This document shows positions 33,852 to 41,699 of a DNA stretch of 64,000 nucleotides, piece after piece (within the stretch, counting starts at the first letter, position 1; every line of letters begins with the position of its first letter). This stretch comes from Pseudoalteromonas sp. XMcav2-N (GTDB lineage Bacteria > Pseudomonadota > Gammaproteobacteria > Enterobacterales > Alteromonadaceae). The stretch is from contig NZ_JAMXSF010000005.1 of the NCBI RefSeq assembly GCF_024124545.1, positions 272,876-336,875 on the forward strand. The letters run 5' to 3'. The translations under genes and the position numbers were made by a program. The notes under the pieces were generated by a model that had not been told where the DNA came from, searched no databases, and saw only the letters and a program-made list of their open reading frames with translations.

Positions 33852-34022
33852 ATGTTTCAGTTCTTAAAACGTGATCCGGTCAAAAAGCTGCGTAAGGCCT
33901 ATGATGCCAAACTAGAGCAAGCCATGCATGCACAGCGTAATGGTGATATTCGTGGTTATGCGATGCTCACTGCAGAGGCAGAATCAATCTGGCAGGAGAT
34001 TGAAAGTTTACAAGGTAAGTAA
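33852..34022 (+). CDS. DUF6435-family small protein
   Basis: A 56-residue helical protein, MFQFLKRDPVKKLRKAYDAK followed by LEQAMHAQRNGDIRGYAMLT and AEAESIWQEIE. The KRDPxKKLxKxY...AMxAQRNGDIRxY pattern is the conserved core of DUF6435, a small, widespread gammaproteobacterial family without known function. Spacing is good (AAATCTAAC precedes ATG 33852, a weak ribosome binding site). It is divergent from neither neighbour in a way that suggests an operon. Confidence 0.8.
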   Translation: MFQFLKRDPVKKLRKAYDAKLEQAMHAQRNGDIRGYAMLTAEAESIWQEIESLQGK

Positions 34023-34129
34023 TGTGTTGATAAGTGAGGCACTCTTCACGAGTGAGGACAAAGCATATGTACCTCACTTGCAGCGAATATGGGCGCATAA
34101 GCAATAATTTGAGCCTAGCGCCCCGAACG

Positions 34130-35473
34130 TTAACTGGTCACAACCTTATCGTTGCCTATGTGCACCCGTTCAACCAAAGATGTTTCATTTCTCAACCAGC
34201 GGTTCATCACCACACAGGCAGTCAGGTCACCACTAACATTGATCACCGTACGGCACATATCCAGAATACGGTCGACACCCAGGATCAGTGCGATGCCAGT
34301 TGCTGGTATGCCAAACGTAGCGAGCACAGATGCGAGGATCACGATGCCTACCCCAGGTGTGCTGGGCGAGCCTATGGATGCGCCCACCGTGGTGAGAATA
34401 AGTAATATCACCTGATTCACCGATAAATCCACACCGAAAACCTGAGTGAGGAAAATAGCCGCAACCACCTGGTAAAGTGCCGTTCCATCCATGTTGATGG
34501 TGGCACCAAGTGGTATGATAAATTGCACTATCGGTTTTTTTACACCCAGTTGCTCCTGGGCTGTGCGCATTGACAATGGCATAACGGCAGCAGAACTGGA
34601 GGTTGAGAATGCGAGCAATTGCGCGCTACGGATGGCCTTTAAAAAGGCCATGGGGTGTACTTTGGCAACAAACGAAGCGACCAGGGTATAAATGAGTAAT
34701 AACCCGGCGAGTCCTAACAATACCGTGGCCACATAAGCGGATACGCCAATCAGGGCATCTACGCCAATGCGGATCGTTATATCACACAGCAGACCAAACA
34801 CTGCAAGGGGAGCCAATAACATGGCCCAGTTCACAATTTGTAACGAAACAGACTGGATCCCGTCCATAAAATCTATCATCAGTGCCTTGCGCTGTGCGGC
34901 CAATGTCGTCAACGCCATACCAATAAAGCTGGCATAAATGACGATGGCGAACATGTCTTTGTCCAGTGTGGACTGAGTGGGATTCGCCGGGATAATGGCC
35001 GCCACTTTATCTGGCAGCGAGGTCTGCGTTACTTGGGTCGCCACGACTTGCGCAGGCTGATCGGCAATTGCGCTAAACAGAGCGCTATCGACATAGTTAC
35101 CCGGTTCAATGAGGTAAACCACAGCCAGGCCCAGAATGACCGCGACGAAAGTGGTTGTAACAAAGTAAGGTAAGATGCGAACTCCAACTTTTTTTAAAAA
35201 CGCGGTATCTTTATTACCTGCGATACCAAGAATGATCGAGGAAAGTACCAGCGGGATAACAACCATTTGGATCAGGGCGAGAAACACCCGCCCGGGTAGC
35301 GCTACCCATTGAGCAATGTCCATTGCTGCCGATTGACTGACCAGCGCCATGCCCTGCGGAGAAAGTAGTAAACCTATGGTGATACCAAGTATCAACGCAA
35401 CCACTATTTGCAGCCAGAGCCGCTTTTTTTGCAGCAGATTGGCTGGTGCATCTGGAGTTTGAATGTCTGTCAT
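34130..35473 (-). CDS. dicarboxylate/amino acid:cation symporter (DAACS family)
   Basis: 447 residues with about eight membrane spans. The diagnostic re-entrant loop SSSAAVMP, the substrate and sodium region NMDGTALYQVV, the second hairpin GSPSTPGVG and the C-terminal DRILDMCRTVINVSGD motif are all present. The last matches glutamate/aspartate-type more than C4-dicarboxylate DctA members. It imports acidic amino acids or dicarboxylates with Na+ or H+ across the inner membrane. AGGGA precedes the start at 35473. Substrate is inferred from motif only. Confidence 0.93.
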   Translation of the reverse strand: MTDIQTPDAPANLLQKKRLWLQIVVALILGITIGLLLSPQGMALVSQSAAMDIAQWVALPGRVFLALIQMVVIPLVLSSIILGIAGNKDTAFLKKVGVRILPYFVTTTFVAVILGLAVVYLIEPGNYVDSALFSAIADQPAQVVATQVTQTSLPDKVAAIIPANPTQSTLDKDMFAIVIYASFIGMALTTLAAQRKALMIDFMDGIQSVSLQIVNWAMLLAPLAVFGLLCDITIRIGVDALIGVSAYVATVLLGLAGLLLIYTLVASFVAKVHPMAFLKAIRSAQLLAFSTSSSAAVMPLSMRTAQEQLGVKKPIVQFIIPLGATINMDGTALYQVVAAIFLTQVFGVDLSVNQVILLILTTVGASIGSPSTPGVGIVILASVLATFGIPATGIALILGVDRILDMCRTVINVSGDLTACVVMNRWLRNETSLVERVHIGNDKVVTS

Positions 35474-35670
35474 AACAATATCCCTGACTGGATGAGCACG
35501 ATTAGAGTGATTATCCTAGCATAGCCATTTGATGCTACATTGACCCGCATCAAACGAGAAGAATTCACCCGGTTAGTGCAGGCAATGACTGGCGTCAGGT
35601 TTTGTCTGCTATCACTGTTAAATCACGTGCAAACCTGAGGTACACTGGCGCTTTGAGTACGGAGTATTGT

Positions 35671-36132
35671 ATGGATATTAAGCGGTATCAAAGTAGCTGG
35701 GCCAGAGAAATTGCAGATTTATTTCATAGTGCAGTGCATGCAATTGCTAAAGACGACTACACTCAGGCGCAAAAAGCCGTATGGGCGCCAACACCGCCCG
35801 ATTATGCATTTTGGTCAAAGCGCTTGGCAAACAAGCTTCCCTGGGTTGCCGTGCTAAACGGACGTATTGCAGGTTTTATCGAACTGGATGATGATGGTCA
35901 TATCGATTGCGCCTATACGCACCCAGAGTTTCAGGGGCTGGGCATTGCAAGCGCGCTCTACCGTAAGTTAGAAACGCAGGCCAGAGAGCAGGGGCTGCCC
36001 CGTTTGTATGTCAAAGCTTCTAAACCTGCACGTCGCTTTTTTGCCACGCGCGGTTTTGCAATGGTAAAACGCAACGAAATTGTGAGGCATGGCGTCACTT
36101 TGATTAATTACACGATGGAAAAAACCCTCTGA
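35671..36132 (+). CDS. GNAT-family N-acetyltransferase
   Basis: The start at ATG 35671 has ACGGAG upstream and removes a 23-codon nonfamily extension. The 153-residue product has the acetyl-CoA binding motif (HPEFQGLGIASALYRKLE, with the R/Q-x-x-G-x-A/G pattern) and GFIELDDDGHIDCAYT before it. The substrate is not apparent; the C-terminal KASKPARRFFATRGFAMVKR block is typical of the group. It stands alone before the MCE operon. Confidence 0.9.
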   Translation: MDIKRYQSSWAREIADLFHSAVHAIAKDDYTQAQKAVWAPTPPDYAFWSKRLANKLPWVAVLNGRIAGFIELDDDGHIDCAYTHPEFQGLGIASALYRKLETQAREQGLPRLYVKASKPARRFFATRGFAMVKRNEIVRHGVTLINYTMEKTL

Positions 36133-36294
36133 GTGCCCAACTTGCGTGCTAATTATCAACATCAACCACAGTTCACTAAGTAATCACTTTTTGTTCACTG
36201 TAATACATCAAATTACTGCTACGCTTAAAGTTAACTGAATCAATTAGGGCCAGAGCATGCTGTGTCTGTTGTACCAATACAATAGGGAGCAGTA

Positions 36295-37047
36295 ATGATT
36301 AATTATGGATTTTTGCCTTTTTCGGCTTATGTGGTTTCAGACTTTTTAGTCTTTCATCGCAACCGTTCTATTAGCCTGGAAATCTTATTACGACAGATCC
36401 GCTTCACCGGAGTTGAAGCCCTTGGGCTGGTCATGTTGATTGCTTTGTTAATCGGGGCATTGATCATTGTCCAGGGCTATCCTTTGTTGTCTTCTATTGG
36501 CCAGGTCAAATGGATCTACGCCATTTTAATATCAACAATTGTGAGAGATCTCGGTCCTTTTATTGTGTGTTTTGTTGTGTTGGCTCGTTCAGGCACGGCA
36601 ATTACTACAGAACTGGGGAACATGGTGGTGCGTAAGGAAATAGACGCACTGATAGCAATGGGGGTGTCACCAATTTCATATCTGGTTGCGCCCCGGGTGT
36701 TGGGTATGGTCGCATCTTTGATCCTGCTGATGAGTTACTTTGTTGCCTGTGGCATTTTTGGTGGCTACCTGGTGAGTAATGCGTTTGCCTCGATTCCAGT
36801 GAGCACTTTCTTTGTTAAGCTCATGGCACAACTGCACTGGCTGGATATGTTGATTATGCTGGCCAAAGTCGCATTTTCCGGGTTGATGATTAGCCTGATA
36901 GCCAGCTATCACGGTCTGACCGTCAAAAGTGCGATCACTGAGGTGCCGCAGCGAAACATAAAAGCCGTTGGCCGCGGATTGATTGCCTTGTGTATTATCC
37001 ACGTACTGTTCACTTTGCTGTACTTTGCGCTAATGAGTGACTGGTGA
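36295..37047 (+). CDS. MlaE-type ABC transporter permease of an MCE system
   Basis: 250 residues from ATG 36295, AGGGAGC upstream. Five or six hydrophobic segments and the conserved MlaE region VRDLGPFIVCFVVLARSG, then TELGNMVVRKEIDALIAMGV and SPISYLVAPRVLGMV, identify the permease of phospholipid or lipid transport systems. It is the first gene of a tight operon with ATPase (overlap TGATG), MCE protein and lipoprotein. In contrast to the mla locus there are no mlaC or mlaB genes here. Confidence 0.92.
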   Translation: MINYGFLPFSAYVVSDFLVFHRNRSISLEILLRQIRFTGVEALGLVMLIALLIGALIIVQGYPLLSSIGQVKWIYAILISTIVRDLGPFIVCFVVLARSGTAITTELGNMVVRKEIDALIAMGVSPISYLVAPRVLGMVASLILLMSYFVACGIFGGYLVSNAFASIPVSTFFVKLMAQLHWLDMLIMLAKVAFSGLMISLIASYHGLTVKSAITEVPQRNIKAVGRGLIALCIIHVLFTLLYFALMSDW

Positions 37048-37745
37048 TGAAAATAGAACTTAGGAATATTAGTCACAGCCTGGCTGAACAACCCATATTG
37101 GCCAATATCAGCATCACTGTTGAAAGCGGGCAGTGCTTGCTGATCACTGGTCGCTCAGGTAGTGGCAAGTCGCTGTTATTCAGTATCATTTGTGACATTA
37201 CCCGACCTCAGCAAGGGACGGTATTGATTGATGACATAGCAATGCCAGCAATGACTGCGCTGCAATATGCGCGTTTTCGTCGTGATCTGGGGGTTATTTT
37301 TCAGGTTTCGGCGTTGATATCTAATCTGACTCTGGAAGAAAACCTGCTTCTGCCATTGAATCGTCACCATAGCCGTTTAAGTCACGATGAAAAGCTACAA
37401 AAGGTGTACGGGATCTGTGAAGAGTTTGGTCTGACTCAGTATCTGGATCAACGCACCGATCGACTCTCCTCAGGGCTGGCGTCTCTGGCTGGGTTAGCGA
37501 GAGCCTTGCTCATGGAGCCAAAGGCGTTGATTTGGGATGCCCCTATGGCGCAGGTGGACAGACATTGGTGCCGTCATGAGCTGGCTTTACTTAAGCACCT
37601 CAAAGAAAAAGGAACAACGTTAATTCTCTGCTCTAATCGCCAGGAGTTGATCGTGAGCTTAGCAGACCAGCAGCTTCAGCTTGGGTTACCGGAAGAATTA
37701 GCGTCAGGGGGAGCGCATGCAGCACAAGCCCAAAAATGCCAATAG
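37047..37745 (+). CDS. degenerate ABC ATPase of the MCE system
   Basis: 232 residues from ATG 37047 (TGATG overlap with the permease gene). Walker A GRSGSGKS is intact and the Q-loop region VIFQVSA is present. But the signature motif reads LSSGLASL instead of LSGGQ, Walker B reads ALIWDAP with Ala where the catalytic Glu (DEP) belongs, and the H-loop His is replaced (CSNRQE). So it should bind ATP but hydrolyse it poorly if at all. It overlaps the MCE gene by 29 bases, which implies co-translation. An adjusted role or a partner ATPase is possible. Confidence 0.88.
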   Translation: MKIELRNISHSLAEQPILANISITVESGQCLLITGRSGSGKSLLFSIICDITRPQQGTVLIDDIAMPAMTALQYARFRRDLGVIFQVSALISNLTLEENLLLPLNRHHSRLSHDEKLQKVYGICEEFGLTQYLDQRTDRLSSGLASLAGLARALLMEPKALIWDAPMAQVDRHWCRHELALLKHLKEKGTTLILCSNRQELIVSLADQQLQLGLPEELASGGAHAAQAQKCQ

Positions 37746-38754
37746 GATAGTGATAGCATTTAGCCTTACCGGCGTGCTGTTGCTAGCCACGTTTTGTATC
37801 ATGATCCTGGTGAATAATCACACTTTTGCAGACAAGGTTTATTACAAAACCGTGTTGGATAATGCCCGGGGACTGAGCGCCTTACCGGCGATCTACTTTA
37901 AAGGTATGGAGATTGGGCGCATAGATGATTACCGGCTAAATTTGCAAAACAACGAAATTGACGTGGAGTTTTGGGTATTTCAGGAATACAGCACTAAAGT
38001 GGTGAAATATGCGTTGCTGACCGGTGAGCAACACCCCATTTTTGATGACGTCACGACATTAGACCTGATTTTACCTGAGCCCGATAAAGTCGGCCCCTTT
38101 GTGGCTTTGCCTGCCGGGGCACTGGTACCCCATATTAACAGTGCATTAGGCCAGCAGTATCTGACGGCGGGTTACGTGTCTCGCTCAAAAGACGATGTGG
38201 AATCTATTTTAGCCAGTATTCAGGAGCTGTTACAGAACCTGCAAAAAGAGGATAACCCGGAAGCTGGATCTTTGTTCAGAGCGCTCGACAGGGTTGCCAA
38301 AATCAGTGACCATATCATGATTGTCAGCGAAGAGTTGCGTGAAAGTGAGTTGTTGCCCGAGGCTGAAAAAACATTAAAACAAAGCCAGGTATGGCTTGCC
38401 CAAATGCCGCAATTACTCGCTCAGTTAAACCAAACGCTGGTGAAGACAGATGGCATGCTAACGCAGGCACAAAGCACGTTAACCACTTATGGACAGCCCA
38501 CCGAACTTGTCAAAGAGATGACCGATAGTCAGCTACCTCTGGTGCTTCACAACCTCAATGCCAACCTGACAGTGATGCAGCAAATGCTTAAAGATGTTCA
38601 CGGTGAGCGTGAACAGTTTGCGCTGACTGTTCATAGTGTGCAGCAGGTGCTTGAACAAATGGAAAAAACTCTGGAGGCATTGAATAATCATCCGGTATTC
38701 AGAGACGGGATCAGTACCCCGGTAAAAAATGGGGAGATAGAAATGCATGATTAA
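37717..38754 (+). CDS. MCE (MlaD-type) lipid-transfer protein
   Basis: 345 residues: one N-terminal membrane anchor (VIAFSLTGVLLLATFCIMILV, about residues 12-33), a single MCE domain (about 40-125, containing ARGLSALPAIYFKGMEIG and the VxFWV core), and a long C-terminal helical region (170-330) with coiled-coil heptads. MCE proteins form periplasmic hexamers that carry lipids between membranes. Its gene overlaps the ATPase gene upstream and the lipoprotein gene downstream by eight bases. Length suits a single-domain MlaD-plus-helix type rather than the multi-domain PqiB/YebT type. Confidence 0.9.
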   Translation: MQHKPKNANRIVIAFSLTGVLLLATFCIMILVNNHTFADKVYYKTVLDNARGLSALPAIYFKGMEIGRIDDYRLNLQNNEIDVEFWVFQEYSTKVVKYALLTGEQHPIFDDVTTLDLILPEPDKVGPFVALPAGALVPHINSALGQQYLTAGYVSRSKDDVESILASIQELLQNLQKEDNPEAGSLFRALDRVAKISDHIMIVSEELRESELLPEAEKTLKQSQVWLAQMPQLLAQLNQTLVKTDGMLTQAQSTLTTYGQPTELVKEMTDSQLPLVLHNLNANLTVMQQMLKDVHGEREQFALTVHSVQQVLEQMEKTLEALNNHPVFRDGISTPVKNGEIEMHD

Positions 38755-39550
38755 AGTGGTCTGGCTATTTCTGATCTGCATGCTCTGGCTGTCAGGTTGT
38801 TCTTCGGCACCGGAACGAGACTATCAGGTCACCCGATTCAAACGCCAAGCTGCGGCCTGGCTGGCGCAAGGAGACAGTCAGCGTCAGCAGGGGAAATATC
38901 AGCTGGCATTGCGTTATTACGATAATGCGTATCGCTATGCCAGCAGAAGGCACGATCCACAACAAATGGGGTTGGCCCGGCTCAAGCAGGCTGCGGTATA
39001 CATTAGCCAGGGACACACAACACAAGCCGAAGATAAAATTGCCGAGGCGGTGATGTTTGATAAAAATGAGCGTACAGAGTTGAAACCGGCAATTGATTTT
39101 ATGCGCAGTAAGCTGGCATTTGCCAGAGGACAGCAAGCTCAGGCGCTGGCATTGGTAGAACAATTACAAACCCGGTTCGCCGACGATGCGCAAAGGCGCA
39201 TTTATTATCGCTGGGTTGGCTGGCAATATGCACCATCCAGGCTTGACTGGTCACAGGCTGAAAAAGACATTCAGACACTGTTCAAGCTCAAAGCCGACAA
39301 AGCGCTGAACAATATAGAGGTGCTGTCATTTGTAATATACCACAATCTGGTTTGGCGTATCGCCACAGAGCAGAGCAAGGTACCGGATGCGCTTGATATT
39401 GCTATAAAGCACTTTGCTTCGCTTGAGTTAACCAATAGACTGATAGAGTGTTTCGACATTGCCGCAAAATATTATAATGATGCTGGTGATGTAGACAGAG
39501 CTCTGTACTATCAGGCGCGATTTACGCAATTGCGTGGTTCTGTGAACTAG
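38747..39550 (+). CDS. TPR lipoprotein, last gene of the MCE operon
   Basis: 267 residues with lipobox LSGC (MIKVVWLFLICMLWLSGC, C18), so likely outer-membrane anchored. The mature part has TPR-like repeats (GDSQRQQGKYQLALRYYDNA, RLKQAAVYISQGHTTQAEDK and more). The gene overlaps the MCE gene by eight bases. As the only outer-membrane component in the operon it is a candidate for the outer-membrane partner of the MCE assembly, in place of MlaA or PqiC. That role is inference. Confidence 0.85.
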   Translation: MIKVVWLFLICMLWLSGCSSAPERDYQVTRFKRQAAAWLAQGDSQRQQGKYQLALRYYDNAYRYASRRHDPQQMGLARLKQAAVYISQGHTTQAEDKIAEAVMFDKNERTELKPAIDFMRSKLAFARGQQAQALALVEQLQTRFADDAQRRIYYRWVGWQYAPSRLDWSQAEKDIQTLFKLKADKALNNIEVLSFVIYHNLVWRIATEQSKVPDALDIAIKHFASLELTNRLIECFDIAAKYYNDAGDVDRALYYQARFTQLRGSVN

Positions 39551-39587
39551 TACCTTTCGCTAAGCTAATAATAAAGGAAAGAAAATA

Positions 39588-39989
39588 ATGTCAGGCATTA
39601 TAAATTTGACAGCGCTTCTTAAAACGATGGAGCCGATTCTAAACCCAGAAGAATATGTCTTTTGTAGCGTATCAGGTAGTCTAGAAGAGTATGCACCACT
39701 TCATCCGCTGGCAACATTTAGGGAGCAAGAAGGGTTAACCCTGATAGTTGAAAAAGCTGCAGCGCAGTCCTATGGGCTTGAGTTTGAGGGGCCTTTTCGA
39801 CAGTTAACTTTAAGCGTGCATTCCAGTTTAGATGCGGTAGGGCTGACTGCAGCTGTGGCGCAGTGCCTGACCGAACACGGGATCAGTGCCAATGTGGTCG
39901 CTGCTTTTTATCATGATCATCTCTTTGTTAAAACCGAACATGCGCAGGCTGCCCTGAATGCATTGGTCGAACTCGCTGCGTCAAGCTGA
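39588..39989 (+). CDS. ACT-domain protein (DUF2241 type)
   Basis: 133 residues from ATG 39588, AAGGAA upstream. Two tandem ACT-like halves can be seen: LLKTMEPILNPEEYVFCSV, then FREQEGLTLIVEKA, and in the second half LDAVGLTAAVAQCLTEHGIS followed by VVAAFYHDHLFVKTEHA, the motif order of the DUF2241/CASTOR-like ACT family that binds amino acids. It follows the MCE operon by 38 bases but does not overlap it and probably has an unrelated role. Confidence 0.85.
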   Translation: MSGIINLTALLKTMEPILNPEEYVFCSVSGSLEEYAPLHPLATFREQEGLTLIVEKAAAQSYGLEFEGPFRQLTLSVHSSLDAVGLTAAVAQCLTEHGISANVVAAFYHDHLFVKTEHAQAALNALVELAASS

Positions 39990-40026
39990 CAACCTTCACA
40001 TACACAGGTAGTTTTCTAACTTATAA

Positions 40027-40197
40027 TACCAATTTCACTTAATACCTGTTCAATTTGACGGAGCAAATATGACGCTAACTGTGTTAAAAATTTCTCATTT
40101 AGAACCTTTACCTAAGGTATGAGTTCGCAAATTTTTGCCTGGTTATCGAGCATATTTTCTCGCCTCAAAATAGAACACTTAATTAAGCAAATTGGTA
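40027..40197. mobile_element. MITE, copy 1 (171 bp)
   Basis: TACCAATTTCACTTAATAC at the left and the reverse complement of GCTTAATT...CAAATTGGTA at the right give imperfect terminal inverted repeats of about 40 bases (both continue to GTTCAATTTGACGGAG or GTTCTATTTTGAGGCG). A TAA lies at both edges (40024-40026 and 40198-40200), the probable target duplication. The copy at 46725-46884 is over 90% alike in its ends. It ends exactly at the stop codon of the minus-strand gene at 40201. No transposase is encoded. Confidence 0.85.
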
Positions 40198-40200
40198 TAA

Positions 40201-40923
40201 TTAGCGGCTGTACCTGAAGTAATCACGTTCCTGCGCGCTGGTCAGTGGTGTGTCATGATACCTGACGACACCGCGCAGGTTGGTTGTGGCACTGCCACCA
40301 CTCAAGGATGCAGCCTCTTCCTTGCTCAGGCGAGTAGGGTCTGACGACGTTTCTGTTGCAGCCTGCATCTCTCCAGCTATGTCACTGCTCGGTGCCAGCT
40401 CGCCCGGATAACTATGATTTAGTAAAGGTGCTGTACTGTTAGAGATCTGTGTGAGCAGATAGGTTTGCCCGTTAAGCACAGCAGCTTGGTCAAATTGGTA
40501 TTTTAAACCCAGGAAGAGTGCATCAAAATCATGCGGTGAGATGACGGCAATATTCTGAAAATGGGCACTCCCACTAATGGCTTGCGTTTCAAGTTGGGCA
40601 TGATAAAACGCGGCATCCAGATTTAGCCCGTCAAGTTGATATTGTTGCAAAAATTCAACCACACTTTGGCAGAATACCTGACGACCATTGATGTCCTGAC
40701 TCAGATAGCGCAGGCCGTTATCATCGGGTGACAGGCTTAGTAACAGCTTTATCGCAGGGTAATTTTTCCGTGTGGTATCCAGATGTGCCTGAAAGGCTCT
40801 TTCACCACCTATAGCAATAAGCTTAGCCCCGTCCAAACCGTCAGGTCTTACCTGAACACCCGTTATATAGATTGCTTTTTCAGATACACCAGAGCATTTT
40901 TTATGTTCAAAAGCCATTGTCAT
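40201..40923 (-). CDS. GH18-like protein without catalytic glutamate
   Basis: 240 residues. The stretch KNYPAIKLLLSLSPDDNG, then FCQSVVEFLQQYQLDGLNLD, follows the GH18 (chitinase-fold) pattern, where strand 3 is LLLSIGG and strand 4 is DGLDLDWE. Here the motif is DGLNLDAAF, so the catalytic Glu is missing and hydrolysis is not expected. The C-terminus contains RLSKEEAASLSGG, which resembles a double-glycine leader end. It lacks a signal peptide. The MITE target site abuts its stop codon, so the C-terminus may have been altered by insertion. The GH18 relation is moderate. Confidence 0.5.
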   Translation of the reverse strand: MTMAFEHKKCSGVSEKAIYITGVQVRPDGLDGAKLIAIGGERAFQAHLDTTRKNYPAIKLLLSLSPDDNGLRYLSQDINGRQVFCQSVVEFLQQYQLDGLNLDAAFYHAQLETQAISGSAHFQNIAVISPHDFDALFLGLKYQFDQAAVLNGQTYLLTQISNSTAPLLNHSYPGELAPSSDIAGEMQAATETSSDPTRLSKEEAASLSGGSATTNLRGVVRYHDTPLTSAQERDYFRYSR

Positions 40924-41126
40924 AACTTAGTCAGTCAACTTTACTGCCTGATACTATGAAGGGATTTGCTGCTGGTAACCATTACACCGACATTACATGT
41001 GGCATGTTGAACGGGAAAGTTTATTTTGTTGTGTTAAATGCATTAATAATTGTCGGATTTTATTGGTGTTTTTAAAAAACTCAGCGTAAGCTTGTTGAGC
41101 GCAAAAACCAATAAGGAGTGACTAAA

Positions 41127-41657
41127 ATGCAAAATGAAATTTTAAGCTTTGACCTAAACAGCGAAAACTATTTATTCCGACTCAGCCCGACAACGACCAC
41201 TGAAGATTGGGGATTGCAGTATTACGATAGTGAAAGTGGAGAATATAGACCGGTCCCCCAAGGTACTCAACTTAATGTCGTGTTTAATCTGGGCGACATA
41301 CCGGGCATTTCTGAGAATGCGCGTCGTGCTTTGATCTCGAAGCAGCAGGCTGTGTTCATTGTAGAGATGGAAGATTGTGCAGATAGTGACTGGCGCTTCT
41401 GGCAAAGCGGTATTTCTTTATCGTGTGAGCAGGACTCACAGGATTATCAGCTGACGACTGATATTGAGAATCAAGGTAAAACGCTGGTTTTGACTATCAA
41501 GAACGTGCTAAATGGCGTGGCATCTGCAGCAGGCAAATTTGATGATATTGACTTCAGATTTGTTGCTGTGAGGCTGAACAATTCAGCTGGTGCACTTAAC
41601 GAAATTTTCTATTCTCAAGATCCGCGTATCGGTGTGCGCCGCGATAAACCAGCATAG
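41127..41657 (+). CDS. orphan protein
   Basis: ATG 41127 is chosen because AAGGAG lies eight bases upstream. The 176-residue product is acidic and mostly beta-strand by pattern (LSFDLNSENYLFRLSPTT, then LNVVFNLGDIPG, AVFIVEMEDCADSDWRFW, LVLTIKNVLNG) with no signal peptide or membrane segment. It is convergent with the kinase gene, separated by a strong terminator. I do not recognise a family. Confidence 0.7.
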   Translation: MQNEILSFDLNSENYLFRLSPTTTTEDWGLQYYDSESGEYRPVPQGTQLNVVFNLGDIPGISENARRALISKQQAVFIVEMEDCADSDWRFWQSGISLSCEQDSQDYQLTTDIENQGKTLVLTIKNVLNGVASAAGKFDDIDFRFVAVRLNNSAGALNEIFYSQDPRIGVRRDKPA

Positions 41658-41671
41658 ACTTCCTGGATTGG

Positions 41672-41699
41672 AAAACGTCAACCTTAGGGTTGACGTTTT
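41672..41699. terminator. bidirectional terminator
   Basis: AAAACGTCAACC, loop TTA, GGGTTGACGTTTT: perfect 12-bp stem with A- and T-runs. It lies at the convergent ends of the orphan gene and the kinase gene; the kinase stop codon is inside the hairpin region at 41684. Confidence 0.9.
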
